DNA of 64,000 nucleotides, taken from Cordia subcordata (Eukaryota > Streptophyta > Magnoliopsida > Boraginales > Cordiaceae). The stretch's first letter is position 1; each line of letters begins with the position of its first letter. Below are positions 13,980-27,518 of the stretch, piece after piece. The notes beneath the pieces are model-generated. The model ran no database searches. It had not been told where the DNA came from and saw only the letters and a program-made list of their open reading frames with translations. The stretch lies in assembly GCA_028554755.1 (NCBI GenBank), contig JAPTOF010000003.1:23558501-23622500 (forward strand), given 5' to 3'. A program made the position numbers and the translations under genes.

Positions 13980-14049
13980 CCATCCCCATGTTGGTATATA
14001 CATTGGGCCGCACTCCATCCCCATGTTGGTAAATACATTGGGCTGTGCG
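13980..14049. repeat. 35-bp tandem duplication in TPS2 exon 7
   Basis: Two copies beginning CCATCCCCATGTTGGTA start at 13980 and 14015 and differ at a few bases. TPS1 has a single copy. Thirty-five bases is not a multiple of three, so the C-terminal frame is lost. Confidence 0.8.
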
Positions 14050-15280
14050 AATAAAATTCTTCCCAAGTTCATTAAAGTCCTTTAAGAAGGGACAATCTAA
14101 TGGTGTAATCGTATTTACTTTCTTCCACTTCTCTTGAATCAAACAATTTATGTGATTGTGAGCATCATCTTCAGAAGCGCCCAATTCATGCACGTAACAT
14201 TCACTTGATTTTGGATTATCCCCTTTTTTCATCTCATCCTATATGCACATAGTAGTTTTATTAGTATGAGAGAGTATAAATAAGGTGAAGTGCGTATAAC
14301 GCCATTTATGTATAAAGTTTATAAGGATGTGGCTCACTATCTCTTATATTCAGAAAAAGTTTTTACCCATTCTTGTAAAGCACGGGAATCAGTTTGATTA
14401 TTACCAGATTACAAAGTTTAATGTCTAATATTGTTGAAATATAGGATGTTTTCTTCAAGCTAAAATAATAGTAATGCAGAAAGATAAAGATTTCTCAAGT
14501 CATCTATAAGACGAAGAATCACGCATGACCAACGAATAATGTCTAGGCGATTATCCAAACCTTTTAAGGCTTCCTTCCTTGTAGGATTATTCATGCAAAA
14601 GTACCCATGCACTATTATCACAGGACCAGCGATTTGTATCCAGCCATTGTCCAGATACTCTTTCAGAGTTGGAGTATATCTGCGAATGCACCACTTGGCC
14701 TCTACCAGGTAACTATTGCATGGTTCCACCCACTACAGCATTTACATAATGGAATGTATTAACAGCATAATTACAAATTATATTTTGAATTAGAAGAAGC
14801 ATGCAATTTTTGCCAAGGAATTGTAAAGGGTCATCTACGAATGAATTGCAATAAGTACCATTCTCTGTAGGTAGAAGATGATGTTGACTCCTTGTTCTTC
14901 AAGAATATCATAAGCCATTTCATTGATGGTATTGAAAAGAGCAAGAAAACAGATCTTCATGTAATCTGGAAGCTGCTCCATTGCATTGATATCCCTCCTG
15001 AAGAGGGAAAATGTTTACTTCAAGTAGATACTAAATGGAAAATTCACTCATTTGAAAGAAGAGAGGAGGAGGAACAAATATAGACTCCGATTTTCACGAA
15101 TCAGAGGAGAATAACAATAGATCTACAGCATATTTGTGACATTTCTAGGCAAGCATAGAGCCATTTATTGGTTAAAATTTGATTTCATTTCTTTTGCCAT
15201 GTTAGAGATTTATGGATTGAAAGATCTCTGCATCACATTTTCACCGATAAGAGCCAAGTCCACAACAATGGAAAAACTTA

Positions 15281-15439
<159 letters not shown>

Positions 15440-16129
15440 TCAAACAATCTATCTGTGCCAAATCTCAGCTTTTCTGCGAGACCGATTGTAGTTCTTTGAT
15501 ATTTTCTTTATTTCATCCTCAAAATGATAAGATATCCCAAGTCTCCGCAAAGCATCGACAAGTTGGAGTTGGTCCAAAACAGACGTGGTTTTGGCTAGCA
15601 TAACTTTTATGTTTTCCTTCAATTTTTGTGCCGTTTAAGATATTCATTACCCTGTGTCATACATGCAGTATCACCTTATTTTCTACATTACTATTAACAA
15701 TATCTATAACATAGAATTTAGAGGTCATATCTAGAATTTTTACTCAATAAAAACTATAACTAATAATTTGACGGCTATATGATTATATTATTTTATCGAC
15801 AAATAGTTTGTAATATTATTTTATACCACAGAAGCACTATTGAGCCACTGAATGAAGTCTATTACTCCAAATGCTGGCTTCGTAGTTTCTTGACCGTCGA
15901 TCAACCATTTTGCTGCCACAAAGCAAGATCCAACTGCATGCGTAAAAATGCCAACCTTCCGTTGTTAGTTTTTCTTTTTCTTTTCTTTTTTTTAATTAAA
16001 TCCCCCACCACCAAACCCAAGCACAATCCCTTATGGGATTGAACCCCACGTCATCACCCGGAAAGAAATAATTTCAAACACTTGAATTACGTACTTCATG
16101 AATTCCACCTTCCGTTTTAGTTACTACTA

Positions 16130-16640
16130 TAAAAATTTGGACAAATTTTAGAAATAGTCCCTATTGTTTATAAAAATTATCAATTTAGCTCCTATTATTT
16201 TAAAAGTAACTTATTTAGTCCATAATATATTCAAAAAGTGTCATTTTGATCCCTATTATTTCAAATGGAGCAATTTAGTCTCCATGTTTGCAAGAAGTGA
16301 TTTAATTAATCCCCATTTTAACTCCTAAAAACAGTCATGTGATTGTCCTATGACCAATTAATGAGGATCAAATTGACATTTTATTTGCAAATATCAAGGA
16401 TTAAATAAGTTACATTTTTTAAGGATTAGGGGACTAAAGAGTGAGGTCCTATGTTAAAATTCCCGGGATGAGGAGTTGGGGGAAGGGAAAAAGGGTTATT
16501 TTTGTAATGATAGAGACTAAATTGACCTTTTTTTATATGAATATTGAAGATCAAGTGGGTTCTTTTTGAAATAATAACTAAATATGACTTTTTTTATAAA
16601 TAATAAAAATTATTTGTGGAATTTTCCCTAAAAGTTTAAC
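16130..16640. mobile_element. AT-rich element with long inverted ends in TPS2 intron 1
   Basis: The left part repeats phrases like TTTAGTCC and ATTATTT. The right part is roughly their reverse complement over about 60 bp or more (compare CTATTGTTTATAAAAATTA with TATTATTTATAAAAAAAG read inversely). It has no coding frame. It interrupts the TPS intron at about the place where TPS1 has a different MITE. The exact ends and target duplication were not resolved. Confidence 0.45.
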
Positions 16641-16899
16641 ATAAAACTGAATTAAATAGAATGAAATTGCCAAGACAAGTTAAAGATTCATGCAAATGGA
16701 TTTGAAAAAAACTGGGGGAACGTTTTCGCAACTGAAACCAGTTTCAGAAAGTTTTCTCAGTCGTTAACTCCCAATGCACTTCTGCAATTGAAAACGGCAC
16801 GTATTTATATTGAATATGGAGCTCCTGCTGAAAATCTTCGATGCCAAGCGGTTGTCTTCTTCATCCATCAAATCGCTTCCGTGCATTAATGGCTGCCAT

Positions 16900-17577
16900 G
16901 CACAGCAAGGCGAAAGCTAAATTAGGTCTTCAGTGGCGGGCGGAATCCATGCAAGTGGGTTTATGAGCTTTAGCTGTTTCTAAATTCTTGAAGGAGTATA
17001 ACAAATCATTTGATCAATAATTGAGAAGTTGTACGGATCTACTAATAGCACATAATATAGTATAGTTACTAGGTTCTTGGTATGTTTCTATTGATCCTAA
17101 ATTATGTTATATTTCATTTACAATTAATACTAAAATTTTATTTGAAATTAGGGTGCAACTCAAGTAGTTAAGACTAGTGTTGGAATTATTACTTTAATTA
17201 AGTTTTGATGGTGTCACTATCATGCTATAAATTGTTTTTTTAGTATATTTGTGCTTAGCGTGAAGTTATGAGCTTGTGAAGACATAATGATCAACTACAA
17301 TGAGTTGGAGCCAAATGGAGACCTTGTAGCTTGGATTGCTTGGAAGGATTCATTGAAGGTCTAAATAGATTTATCTTGTTAAATTACTATTTGAAAATAG
17401 TCTATATGATGAGCTCAAAAGTATTCATTCATTGCATGTGCATATCTTGCATTGCATTCATTTTAGATCATCTTTTCTCCTTAACGTGTTCTTTTTTTTA
17501 AAAAAAAATAACTTTATATGTAAAATTACATTTATTCTCTGCAGATTTTTTTGTAAATTTTTTACTTCAATATATAA
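16900..17577. other. Spacer with no recognised feature
   Basis: This is AT-rich sequence upstream of TPS2. I see no gene, clear repeat or RNA gene in it. Confidence 0.4.
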
Positions 17578-17804
17578 CTATGGCATATGTATGCACATTC
17601 TCATATTTCCTGCAGTAAATTGAATTAATAACAAATCCAGATTTTTAGGAATATCATATTCTTCCTTTTTACTATTTTTGACAGTATTTTGATTTTTTGC
17701 AAATATTGACAGAATTGAAGACATGATCAAATTATGAACATGTAAATGATGGATTAAAGTAATAACACCTATCATAAAAGAATGACTTACCAGAGAGGTT
17801 TCAT

Positions 17805-17821
17805 CCATGGCTCTGATACCA
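17805..17821 (-). promoter_or_regulatory. tRNA-Met-type primer-binding site
   Basis: The minus strand reads TGGTATCAGAGCCATGG, the standard complement to the 3' end of plant initiator tRNA-Met used by caulimovirids and many copia elements. The preceding bases (CTAGTT) do not end in CA, which argues against an adjacent LTR and for a pararetrovirus. Confidence 0.6.
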
Positions 17822-19917
17822 AACTAGGCCCAGGTGATAAGACCGCAAATAACAGCAGTTTGCGGACACAGATGAGTCCTTAAGCTTAGGCTATATCTTA
17901 AGATAAACAGAAAACAGAGAATCATGGCAAAATTATCAGAACAGGATGATTCTCTGCAATATACACAGGGATCACAACAGGAAATAATCCTGTATCTTTC
18001 ACAACAAGATCTTTTATATAAATAGGATCCATGGATACTCATACAAAAATATCTTGATGAGTTTTTCTTTCCAGCTCAGTCATATAAGACTAGGCATCAT
18101 TATGAGAAAATTCTCATGGAGACCATGTCTGCAGATTTTGAATATTTCAAGAAGAATGGAAGAGCAGATATGATGTCCAGAGATATTGCTTATAGCAAGA
18201 TCTCAATCAAGAGCATAATCAGTGCTGAATAGTGGGGACTTTCTACACATAAATTAAAGTCCTATGTGGTTTCAACCCAGCAAGGTCCCATTCAGTATTC
18301 ATATTGGGATTATGTGAATGCTTTCTCGAAGGTATTTTATTTCGAGAATGAGCAGGATAAGCATTCATGGTTCGTGAAAATAGCTGCACAAGTTCTCAAC
18401 AAGGAGATTCCAACTTGGTTCATAATTTGGTGGAATTTCTTTAGTCCAAGTCCAACAATCCTCCTAGAACCATTCAAAGGATTATATTATGCCATCTAAA
18501 TGAGGTCAAGGTAGGACACTTAAGATTTAATGAAAGTGACCTAATATTCTCAGTATTAGTGGTAAATCTACCAGTAAAATGTTCACAAATATTAATAGTC
18601 AGTGAATAAACTGCATCTTGAACAGTCTGATTATTTTCTTGTTTCACTGCATTAAGTATTGTTTGTCTTTGGGATTCATTAAAATAATTATCCCACCAGC
18701 CTTTTAATTGACCAGTAAATCCTGCTATTATCATTAAAGCAATACTTTTCTCTATATTATCATATTGTTTACAGATAGTAGAATACATCATCATTCTGTG
18801 TATTGTATTATATATTTGTTGATCAGACGAACCATCTATATTCCATTCATATATAGTCTTATCATTATTGTAAGTTTGTTCATATGTTGGTTCTTCAAAT
18901 AATAAGCCTTAAGGAGTCGTCCAGGATAATAAAATTTCTGTTGGACTGGTTGGTGGGCAAATTTATGATTAAAACCCTTCATTTTATTTAGAGTGTCAGT
19001 AACAATTTCTTGTTGATTTATATTATCAACTAAATCTGGAACTTCTTCTTGAGTTATAACATTAAGTTTTAATGTCTTAAATTTATTATCAAGAAGTTTT
19101 TCAAATTCACTTATTGGTTCCAATTTAAAATTTTCTATTTCAGGTGGAGGTTGAATTGGATGAGTTTTCAGCTTCTCTTCACTACTCTCAGTTTTAGATT
19201 CACTAAGAGATTTTTTTATTTATTCAATAGCCAACTGGGTTTTTATTAACCTATTGTTAAGAACTAATAATTGTTCTCCTAAGGCTACTAAATAAATATT
19301 AGCAAAATTATTTTGTTTTACCACATCATTAATTTGTTTTGTTGTGGCTTGTAAAATTTCATTTTCTTGCATATTAAAGAAAGCATTAGCATATAGTCTA
19401 ACTCTATCTTTTTCCATTAATATGGGTTGTGTGGTTGGTGGATAAGTAGATTCAACTTCCTCACCATTTTTTAATTTCCACACTCTTTCTAAGACATTTA
19501 TATGTTGTCCTAGATAGGTTTCTAAAAACCAAGGAATGAAATCTTTAATTTCATTTATCTGTTCTAAATGATTGTAAAACTGATCCCGGAGAATATTTCT
19601 CTCTGCTAAAGGTATATTTTTAGCAAACCAAACCCTAAACTCTTCATATATGGGTTTTCTGAACTCAGCTTGAATTATTTTCCTAGCTGGACTTCCTGGA
19701 CTGAAATCAATTTTTTGTTGATTCATCATTAAATAGGAAAATTAAGTTCTGACTCAGTTATTTCTGGTCTAAACTGTTCTTCAAGTTCAAGATTATCATA
19801 TACACCTTGAACTATATTTTCTTTATTAATTTTTAGACCTGTAACCCTACTTCCTAGAGTCTCAGTATCTAAAGATTTAGAAGATTTAGAAGAACTACCT
19901 ACAGTATTTGTATATAC

Positions 19918-19985
19918 ATAGACATACATATATACATATATACATACATATATAAATATACATACATATATATATATATATGTAT
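19918..19985. repeat. (ATAC/ATAT)n microsatellite
   Basis: A run of ATACATAT-type repeats ends the minus-strand polyprotein remnant. It adds a spurious Tyr/Ile-rich start to the open frame there. Confidence 0.8.
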
Positions 19986-19992
19986 CACACAC

Positions 19993-20226
19993 ACTTAGTC
20001 TAAGTATATGGTGTATATCTATCTTGTTTTTGCAATAAAAGTGTTTTTAAGCCAAGTTCATAGGTTTACATGATAAGTATTTAAATTGCATGCCTTGAAA
20101 AGACTAGAAGTTTGCATGTGCATGAAGTTATATGCTTTTTGAACCTAATATTTGTAGAGATTTTGAAGATACAATGAGTTGTTGTATTGCATTTAGTACT
20201 GAGTAAGCTTGTTAACTTGCATGACA

Positions 20227-20272
<46 letters not shown>

Positions 20273-21135
20273 ATATATATATATATGTATGTATGTATGT
20301 ATATGTTTGCAAGTAGAAATTTTTTGGTATATAAAGTCTACAAATTTCTGAAGTTAAATAAAGTTTTGCTTTGTATTTAGTGTTTGAGTATGATTGATGG
20401 CTTGCATTTAATATGAAGTGAAGGTTGAGTGTTTGGTTTGCATTGAGCTTCCAAAAAATCTACAGAGAACATCTCTTTCTGCACTTTAGTTGAAAAGCAA
20501 AATTTTTTCAAAAAGTGTATCAGCTTTTTTTTCAACTTTTTTGCACTTTTTCGGGGTACCAATTGGCTGTACCAACTAGCCGGCAAGGCCTGCTAGCAGG
20601 TACTAGTTGAGGGGTGACCAACTGCCATGCCTAGCCACTTTTTATTGCATACAGAATTAGTGTATCGGCTAGGGTACAGAATTAGCCGATATAACTTGAT
20701 CAAAGCATTGATACAAGCTCTTAGCATTTAATACTCTCTCTCTCTCTCTCTTACTATCTTGCTTCATTTATTGCTATCTTTATTTATTGCATATCATTAG
20801 CATTCATTGATCAAGCCTCTTGAGCTTATAAATTGCCTATGTACTTTGAGCAATATAGGAATGTTTAAATATTTTTTTGTACATTTGCTCTCGAAGAAGT
20901 CTTATAAGACCATTTCTTACTATTTCATTAGGTGAGTGCCTTACTCTTGAGTAGTATACTTTGCGAGAAGCTTTCTATCAAGAGTGAAGGGTTGAAATTT
21001 TCAAGTATTGGAAGGATACTTATGATCTTTGTGATTAAGTAATATTTGTGAACGTTGTTCTACTATGGTGAAGCAAGATTTATGAATATTGTTCTATGCT
21101 TTTATAATGTACTATGCAAGAAGTAAATCTCATAA
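19993..21135. other. Spacer with AT/GTAT microsatellite, no gene seen
   Basis: A (AT)n-(GTAT)n microsatellite occupies 20229-20304 and a short (CT)n run lies near 20735-20750. The rest is single-copy-looking AT-rich DNA with no exon or repeat ends that I recognise. Confidence 0.45.
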
Positions 21136-21363
21136 CAAGCTTCTATAATGAGTAAAAGTTTCACGCACACCCCTTACTGTTCTACACTCCTCTAATGATG
21201 TTAAAATTTACAGCAAAAAGGCATTAATGACCTTGCTTTTGATGATTTTTCTAATTTTTTTCTTCTTTTATCTCTAATTGTTTTTATTTATTATTTAGAA
21301 GCTTATGATTCTGAGATAGGAAGGTTTAATTTCATTAAAACTATATATATATATATATGTATA

Positions 21364-24300
21364 TGTTGAATGTGGCTCGTATCCTTGGGCAACAAGAATA
21401 GCAAATTACTTTTTGTGCACGTTACCTTATTATCTTATTACCTTTTTAATACATAATTAATTAATTGTCTTTTCTGCTTAATAGGTTTTAGGAAACCTTT
21501 GTACTATAAATATGTGGCAATACTCATTGTGTTATGTGAGTGAGAGAAACCAGAGTAAGCCTTGTAGTATTCGAGATCAATAATAAATTATTCTTTGCTG
21601 CCCATGGACGTAGGCTTTAGGGCCAAATCACGTAATTCTCCTATGTTCGTTTTCTTCTCGTATTCTTCGTGTTTGCATGTTTTTCCCCAACAAACTGGTA
21701 TATAGAGCATAGGTATTTTTAATTCCGCTACGAAGGAAAAAGGAAAAATCAAAACTCACCATGAAACCAAAATTGCTCAAACCAACGGTACCTAACTAAA
21801 TAAAGGTCTTTGCTCGACGAAGAGTGTTCCAGTGCTGTCTACGTTGAGCGTTGGTGGGTGGAGTGAAAGCTTACGTCGGTGGGCCGTGGTTCGTGTTTGG
21901 GTTTAAAGAACAAGCGAAAAAGATAGATTTTGCGTGCTCTTAAGATTTTGCTCTGATGTGCATGTTTAGGGATGGTATTGACTTTGACCAATAGGTTTGA
22001 CTTTGACTGATGTTGAACAAAGTTGACCGGGGGTGTTCCTAAGGTTTTTCAACGTGTTGAATCCGTTTTTGCGGTCTGTTGAGCCAAATTCCATCCCGAC
22101 GCATGAGTTTTGAGCAAATGAAGATGTATTCCGTAGGTGAAAAGTTTAAAATCAAGAAGTTTGACGAGAGAATGAGTTTCAGTCTATGGAGGATCAAATT
22201 CAAGGCATTTATAACAATGCAAGGACTTTGGAAAGTCATTGAAGAAGTGATCCCGGAAAAGACGGAACTAATAGCGAGAGAAGAACTCGAAGCGAAAGCC
22301 TTGAGTGCAATACATATATCCGTGACAAATGAAGTATTGTTGGAGATTGCTGAGAAGACGACAGCAATTGAGGCTTGGAATACTTTGGTGGAATTGTATG
22401 CGTCTAAATCTCTCATAAATTGCCTCTACTTGAAGAAGCAATTGTATCATCTTAGAATGAAAAAAGGTACCTCACTGAAACAACACCTTGATGAGTTTAC
22501 CTCTTGTTTTATTGCTTTGAAGGATGTGGATGTTAAAATTGATGATGAAGACCAAGCTATAATCCTATTATGCTCCTTACTTCCTTTATATATGAACTTT
22601 GTGGATACTATATTGTACGGGAGGGATAAAATTACATTTGAAGATGTGATTGCTTCATTAAAATCGAAGGATCTTCAAACACATATTCCAGGACATAGGG
22701 AAGAAGTTCATGGGGAAGGTTTAGTGAGTAAAGGGAGATCAAAAAATAGAGGAGGATCTTTGGGTAAAAAGAAAAGCAAGACAAGGTCAAAGTCAAGAGC
22801 AAAGAAGCTACGTTGTTTCGAGTGTGGTGAAAAGGGTCATATTAAGAAAGAATGTCCAAAATTGAAAAAGGGAAAGAAAAAGGTGGAAAATTCAGCTAAT
22901 GTGGTGGAGAATGCTGACAGTGATGGAGATAACTCGAGTAGTACTAGGAAAGTTTTGACTGTGAGTGCATCACAGTGGCATAATCAATGGATTCTTGATA
23001 CTGGTGCAACGTTCCATATGTGTCCTAGGCGTGACTAGTTCTCTTCTGATTCCAAAAGAGAAGGGAAAGTCTTTCTAGGCAATAATCTTTCATTGAAGGT
23101 AGAGGGAATGGGCATCGTAAATATCAAGATGTTTGATGGTATTACAAGATCTCTCGAGTGTTGGCATGTACCAGAGCCGAAGAAAAACTTGATTTCTCTT
23201 AGGCGTTTGGATTCTCATGGGTACAAATTCCGAAATGAGAATGGTGTCTTAAAGGTGACCAAAGGTGCAATTGTTCTCTTGAAAAGGAAGTTGACTGGTG
23301 GCCTATATGTTCTTCAAGGTAGTATAGTTACAGGTGTTGCAGCTGTTGCAGCTGTTGCATCTGAGGAGAGTGATAATGACACTACGCAGTTATGGCACAA
23401 AAGGTTGGGCCATATGACCGAGAGGGGACTGACCAAGTTGAGCAAGAGGGATTTGATTTGTGGGCAAAGAACGAGAAAGCTGGAACTCTGCGAGCATTGT
23501 GTTTTTGGAAAGCAAACCAAAGTCAAGTTCAGTAAGGGGCAGGAGAATACCAAAGGTACACTTGATTACATTCATTATGATCTTTGGGGTCCTAATAAAG
23601 TTCCTTCCAAGAAAGGTTCCAGGTATTACATCACTTTCATTGATGCATACTCTCGGATAGTGTGGGTATACTTCTTGAAAACTAAAGATGAGGCGTTTTC
23701 AACATTTGTCAAGTGAAAGACGTTGATTGAGAAGCAGACTGGTAAACAGATCAAGCGCCTTAGGACTGACAATGGGTTGAAATACTGCAATAAAGAGTTT
23801 GATGAGTTTTGCAGGAAACATGACATTGTGAGACACGGCACATGTGTAGGGACACTACAACAGAATAGAGTTGCAGAACGCATAAATAGAACTCTGGTGG
23901 AGAGAGCTCGTTGTATGCTCTCCCATTCTAGCTTGAGTCAAGACTTTTGGGCTGAAGCTGTTAATATGATGTGCTACTTGGTGAATAGGTCTCAATCTAA
24001 ATCTACTGAATTGAAAACTCCTTTTGAGTTATGGTCTGGTAAGCCTACTGACTATTCTCGATTGAGGGTGTTCGGTTGCCCTGCATTCGCTCACGTGAAG
24101 GATGGCAAGTTAGAGTCGAGGGCAAAGAAATGCATACCTAGGCTATGCGTCTGAGAGAAAAGGTTATAAGTTGTGATGCACAGATCCAAAGTCTCCAGGT
24201 TTCCTCATCAGCAGGGATGTCACATTCAATGAGTTTGCTTCAATAGACTAAGAAAAGGAGAAAGCGATAGCTGGTTTAAACCATGGTGTCAAAGAGCAGG

Positions 24301-26497
24301 TGGAGGTATTTGCTGATGTTCCAAATGTTCCATCTAGCAATAGTAGCAGTCCAATTCAGTCGACTCAGCTAATTGAGATGCATGATCAAAATGTGCCTGA
24401 ATAACAAAAGTACAGCATTGTTGCTGGGCGAGAAAGGAGATAGATTAGAGAGCTTCAAAGGTATGGATATGCTGATCTTGTTGCTTATGCTTTGACTGTT
24501 GCTAAAACAATTGAAGGACATGAGCCGAATTCATACAAAGAGGCTATATCTAAAAACGATTCTACTTAGTGGGTAGGTGCCATGAGTGAAGAGATTGAGT
24601 CCTTTCAGAAGAATCAAACATGAGAACTTGTTAAATTGCCTAAGGGACAGTGAGTTATTGGTTGCAAATAGGTTTACAAGAAAAAAGAAGGTACCATAGG
24701 GATTAAAGGTCCTCGATACAAGGCACGATTGGTGACAAAAGGCTGTACACAAAGAGAGGGTGTTGACTTCAATGAAGTGTTCTCTCCGGTTGTGAAATAT
24801 AGTTCCATCAGGGTTTTACTTGCCTTGGTTGCTCTTCATGACTTAGATTTTGAGCAATTAGATGTGAAAACGACGTTTTTGCATGGTGATGTTGAAGAGC
24901 AAATTTACATGAGTCAACCGAAGGGGTATGTAGTTCCTGGTAAGAAGAATCATGTTTGCAAACTGAAGAAATCCTTGTATGGGTTGAAGTACTCACCTCG
25001 GCAATGGTACAAGAGATTTGACACATTCATGGTAGGTGCTGGATACACAAGGAGTGCCTATGACAGCAGTGTGTATCTTAAGAAGCTTACAGATGGTTCA
25101 TTTATGTACTTGTTGATGTATGTCGATGATATGCTTATTGCTGCTAAACGCGTGTCTGCAATCGACGAATTAAAGAAGTAGCTGGGTGATGAGTTTGAGA
25201 TGAAGGATCTTGGAGCAACGAAGAAGATTCTTGGCATGGAGATTCACGGAGATAGAAACACTAGGAAGCTGTTCTTATCTCAGCAGAGTTATATTGAGAA
25301 TGTGCTGAAGCATTTTGGGATGCTTAAAGCAAAGCCTGTGAATGTGCCGCTTGCTGCTCATTTCAAGTTGTCTGCAGATTTGTCACCTAAAATCGAGTAG
25401 GAGGTGGAACATATGTCTCATGTTCCATACTCGAGTGCTGTTGGTAGCTTGATGTATGCTATGGTGTGCACTCGTCCTGACATTTCACATGCAATTAGTG
25501 TTGTGAGCAGGTATATGGCATCACCTGGGAAAGTACACTGGTAAACGGTGAAATGGATAATGAGATATTTGCGTGGCATTGCGAATGTAAGTTTGTTGTT
25601 TAGCAAGATAGTTGGAGATTGCGCGGGGTTAGTGTGTTATTGTGATTTAGACTTTGCGGGTGACTTTGATAAGAGAAGATCTCTGACGGGTTACGTGTTT
25701 AATCTCTTTGGATGTGCTATCAGTTGGAAAGCGACTTTACAGTCTACTATGACATTGTTGACTTCCGAGGCGGAGTACATGGCAATTGCAGAAGCTGTAA
25801 AGGAGGCCATGTGGTTACAAGGCTTGGTTCGTGATCTTGGACTGTAGCAAGATACAAGTACAGTCTTTTGGGATAGCCAGAGTGCAATCCATCTGACGAA
25901 GAATCAGATGTATCATGAGAGGACTAAACACATTGACATCAGATATCACTTTATCAGAGATGTTATATCACAAAGAATCATATCGGTGCAGAAGATATCT
26001 ACCTATGAAAATCCAGCAGATATGATGACTAAGGTGGTTCCACTTAACAAGTTCAAGCATTGCTTGAACCTAGTTGCTATTTGCAGTGCGGAGCATTGAG
26101 CCCTTAGGGACAGTTGGCAGTAGGGACGATGGTGTGTTGATTGGAGTGAATACGTGCCAAGGTAGAGATTTGTTGAATGTGGCCCGTATTCTTGGACAAT
26201 AAGAATAGCAAATTACCTTTTGTGCACATTACCTTATTAGCTTATTACCTTTCCAGTACATAATTAATTAGTTGTCTTTTCTACTTAATAGGTTTTAGGA
26301 AACCTTTGTACTATAAATATGTGGCAATACTCATTGTGTTATGTGAGTGAGAGAAACTAGAGTAAGCCTTGTAGTATTCGAAATCAATAATAAATTATTC
26401 TCTGCTATCCATGGACGTAAGCTTTAAAACCGAACCACGTAATTCTTCTGTGTTCATTTTCTTCTCGTATTCTTCGTGGTTGCATGTTTTCCCAACA
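21364..26497 (+). mobile_element. Complete-length Ty1/copia retrotransposon (copia-1)
   Basis: The 5' LTR is 21364-21692 (329 bp) and the 3' LTR 26171-26497 (327 bp). Both start TGTTGAATGTGG and end CCAACA, and both carry a TATAAATATG core promoter. A degenerate tRNA-Met primer site (TGGTATATAGAGC) follows the 5' LTR and a short purine tract precedes the 3' LTR. The flanks are AT microsatellite (GTATA and ATATA), so the duplication is only 4 of 5. It sits inside the left arm of the foldback element. Confidence 0.9.
22079..26099 (+). pseudogene. copia-1 gag-pol, interrupted by stops
   Basis: Gag runs from about 22100 and has a CCHC knuckle (CFECGEKGHIKKEC) near 22814-22855. The protease motif LDTGATFH near 22994-23017 follows. 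The frame ends at 23036-23038, where TAG replaces the usual Trp codon. Integrase (23093-24154) keeps its HHCC finger and core but has a TGA near 23714. Reverse transcriptase (24729-25400) keeps YVDD at 25119-25130, with a stop near 25180. RNase H covers about 25548-26099. Domain order (protease, integrase, RT, RNase H) is that of Ty1/copia, close to TNT1-like elements. At least six in-frame stops make it non-autonomous now. Confidence 0.88.
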
Positions 26498-27190
26498 ATA
26501 TATTATATCCATTAACATATTTTTTTCTTTTAAATTTCTTTTAAAAAATATTTTTCTTGGAATAACACGAATGTATCTTTTTGTTTCAATAAAGAAGAAC
26601 TTCAAAATGACAAATTATTTATAAAATTAGAATACTAATAGTTACAATCCAAATGGAATGCAAACTCTTGAAGGAAGGCCATATCAAAATGGAAGATTCT
26701 AATGACTTAATATTATATTTTAACAAAATAATGAGTTAGAAGCTATGTTTTAAATGAGTAGAAGTGCGAAGTGCTGACATATCGCCAAGGGATTTTAAGC
26801 AAGAAAGATGTATTAATGCTCTCAGTAGTAAAATAATTTATAAAATTAAAATACTAGTAGTTATTATATTCCTATATATTGAAATAGAAAGATGCATGAG
26901 TGCTATTTGTAGTAAAATAATTTTTTAAAAAATTAAAAGAAAAAATATGTTAATGGATATAAACAAATATATATTATTTCAGCAAAACCTTCTTCTCTCG
27001 GAATCTTAAGCTTCTAAACAATAAATAAAAACAATTAGAGATAAAAGAAGAAAAAATAAAAAACAAATAGAAAAATCATCAAAAGCAAGGTTATTACTAT
27101 CTTTTTGTTGTAAATTTTAATATTATTAGGAGAGCGTAGACTAGTGGGAAGTGCGCGTGAAACTTTTACTCACCATAAAAGCTTGTTGTG

Positions 27191-27510
27191 GGACTTTTGA
27201 CACCATAGGGGGTGTTGTGTACTTATAATAGATCATAGGAGAGTCTAGTGCATTTTACTGTAACCAATAGATAATTATTGATATTATTTTTCATTGAATT
27301 TTATTTGGTAAATCATAACCGAAAAAAGTGGATAGATAGTTTGCAAATTCTCAAACTAATAAATTCATCTCATAACTCTAACTTAAAATTTACAATATTT
27401 TATACCATTTTGGATATCTTTTAACATGGTGAAGAAATAAGAGTTTGTCTAGCTGTTTCTTTTGACATATTAATAATTTATGGGTAACTCTTATATATTT
27501 TCTTCTATTG
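27191..27510. other. Short AT-rich spacer
   Basis: This is AT-rich sequence between the foldback element and the hAT-like element. No feature was recognised. Confidence 0.4.
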
Positions 27511-27518
27511 GTCATATT

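Larger units (their letters stand above)
17578..19992. mobile_element. Rearranged endogenous pararetrovirus-like fragment
   Basis: Two protein-coding remnants of one plant reverse-transcribing element family face each other. On the plus strand, 17924-18502 codes a polyprotein piece with one internal stop near 18028 and another near 18230. On the minus strand, 19740-18474 codes a further piece in at least three open stretches, ending with a GWWDNY capsid/gag-type motif near 18690. They meet head to head near 18500. A 17-base tRNA-Met-type primer site lies on the minus strand at 17821-17805. Such polyproteins are known to me from caulimovirid-like copies in plant genomes, but an unusual LTR element is not excluded. 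No reverse transcriptase is present. The copy is broken and not viable. Confidence 0.55.
21136..27190. mobile_element. Foldback/long-TIR element split by a copia insertion
   Basis: The segment 21136-21335 is the near reverse complement of about 26985-27190; both contain AACAATTAGAGATAAAAG in one sense and AGTAAAAGTTTCACGC in the other. A second inverted pair, 26500-26560 and 26915-26975 (around CATTAACATATTTTTT), continues the same arms beyond the copia element. Removing the copia leaves an element of about 900 bp with arms near 270 bp and a loop at about 26560-26910. No transposase is present. The outer ends and target duplication could not be fixed. Confidence 0.6.

Noticed and set aside
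18005..18025. TATA-like box (TATTTATATAAAAG) for a pararetrovirus promoter on the minus strand
   Set aside because: The same bases lie within the plus-strand polyprotein remnant and the palindromic AT word reads as TATA on both strands, so it is weak evidence.
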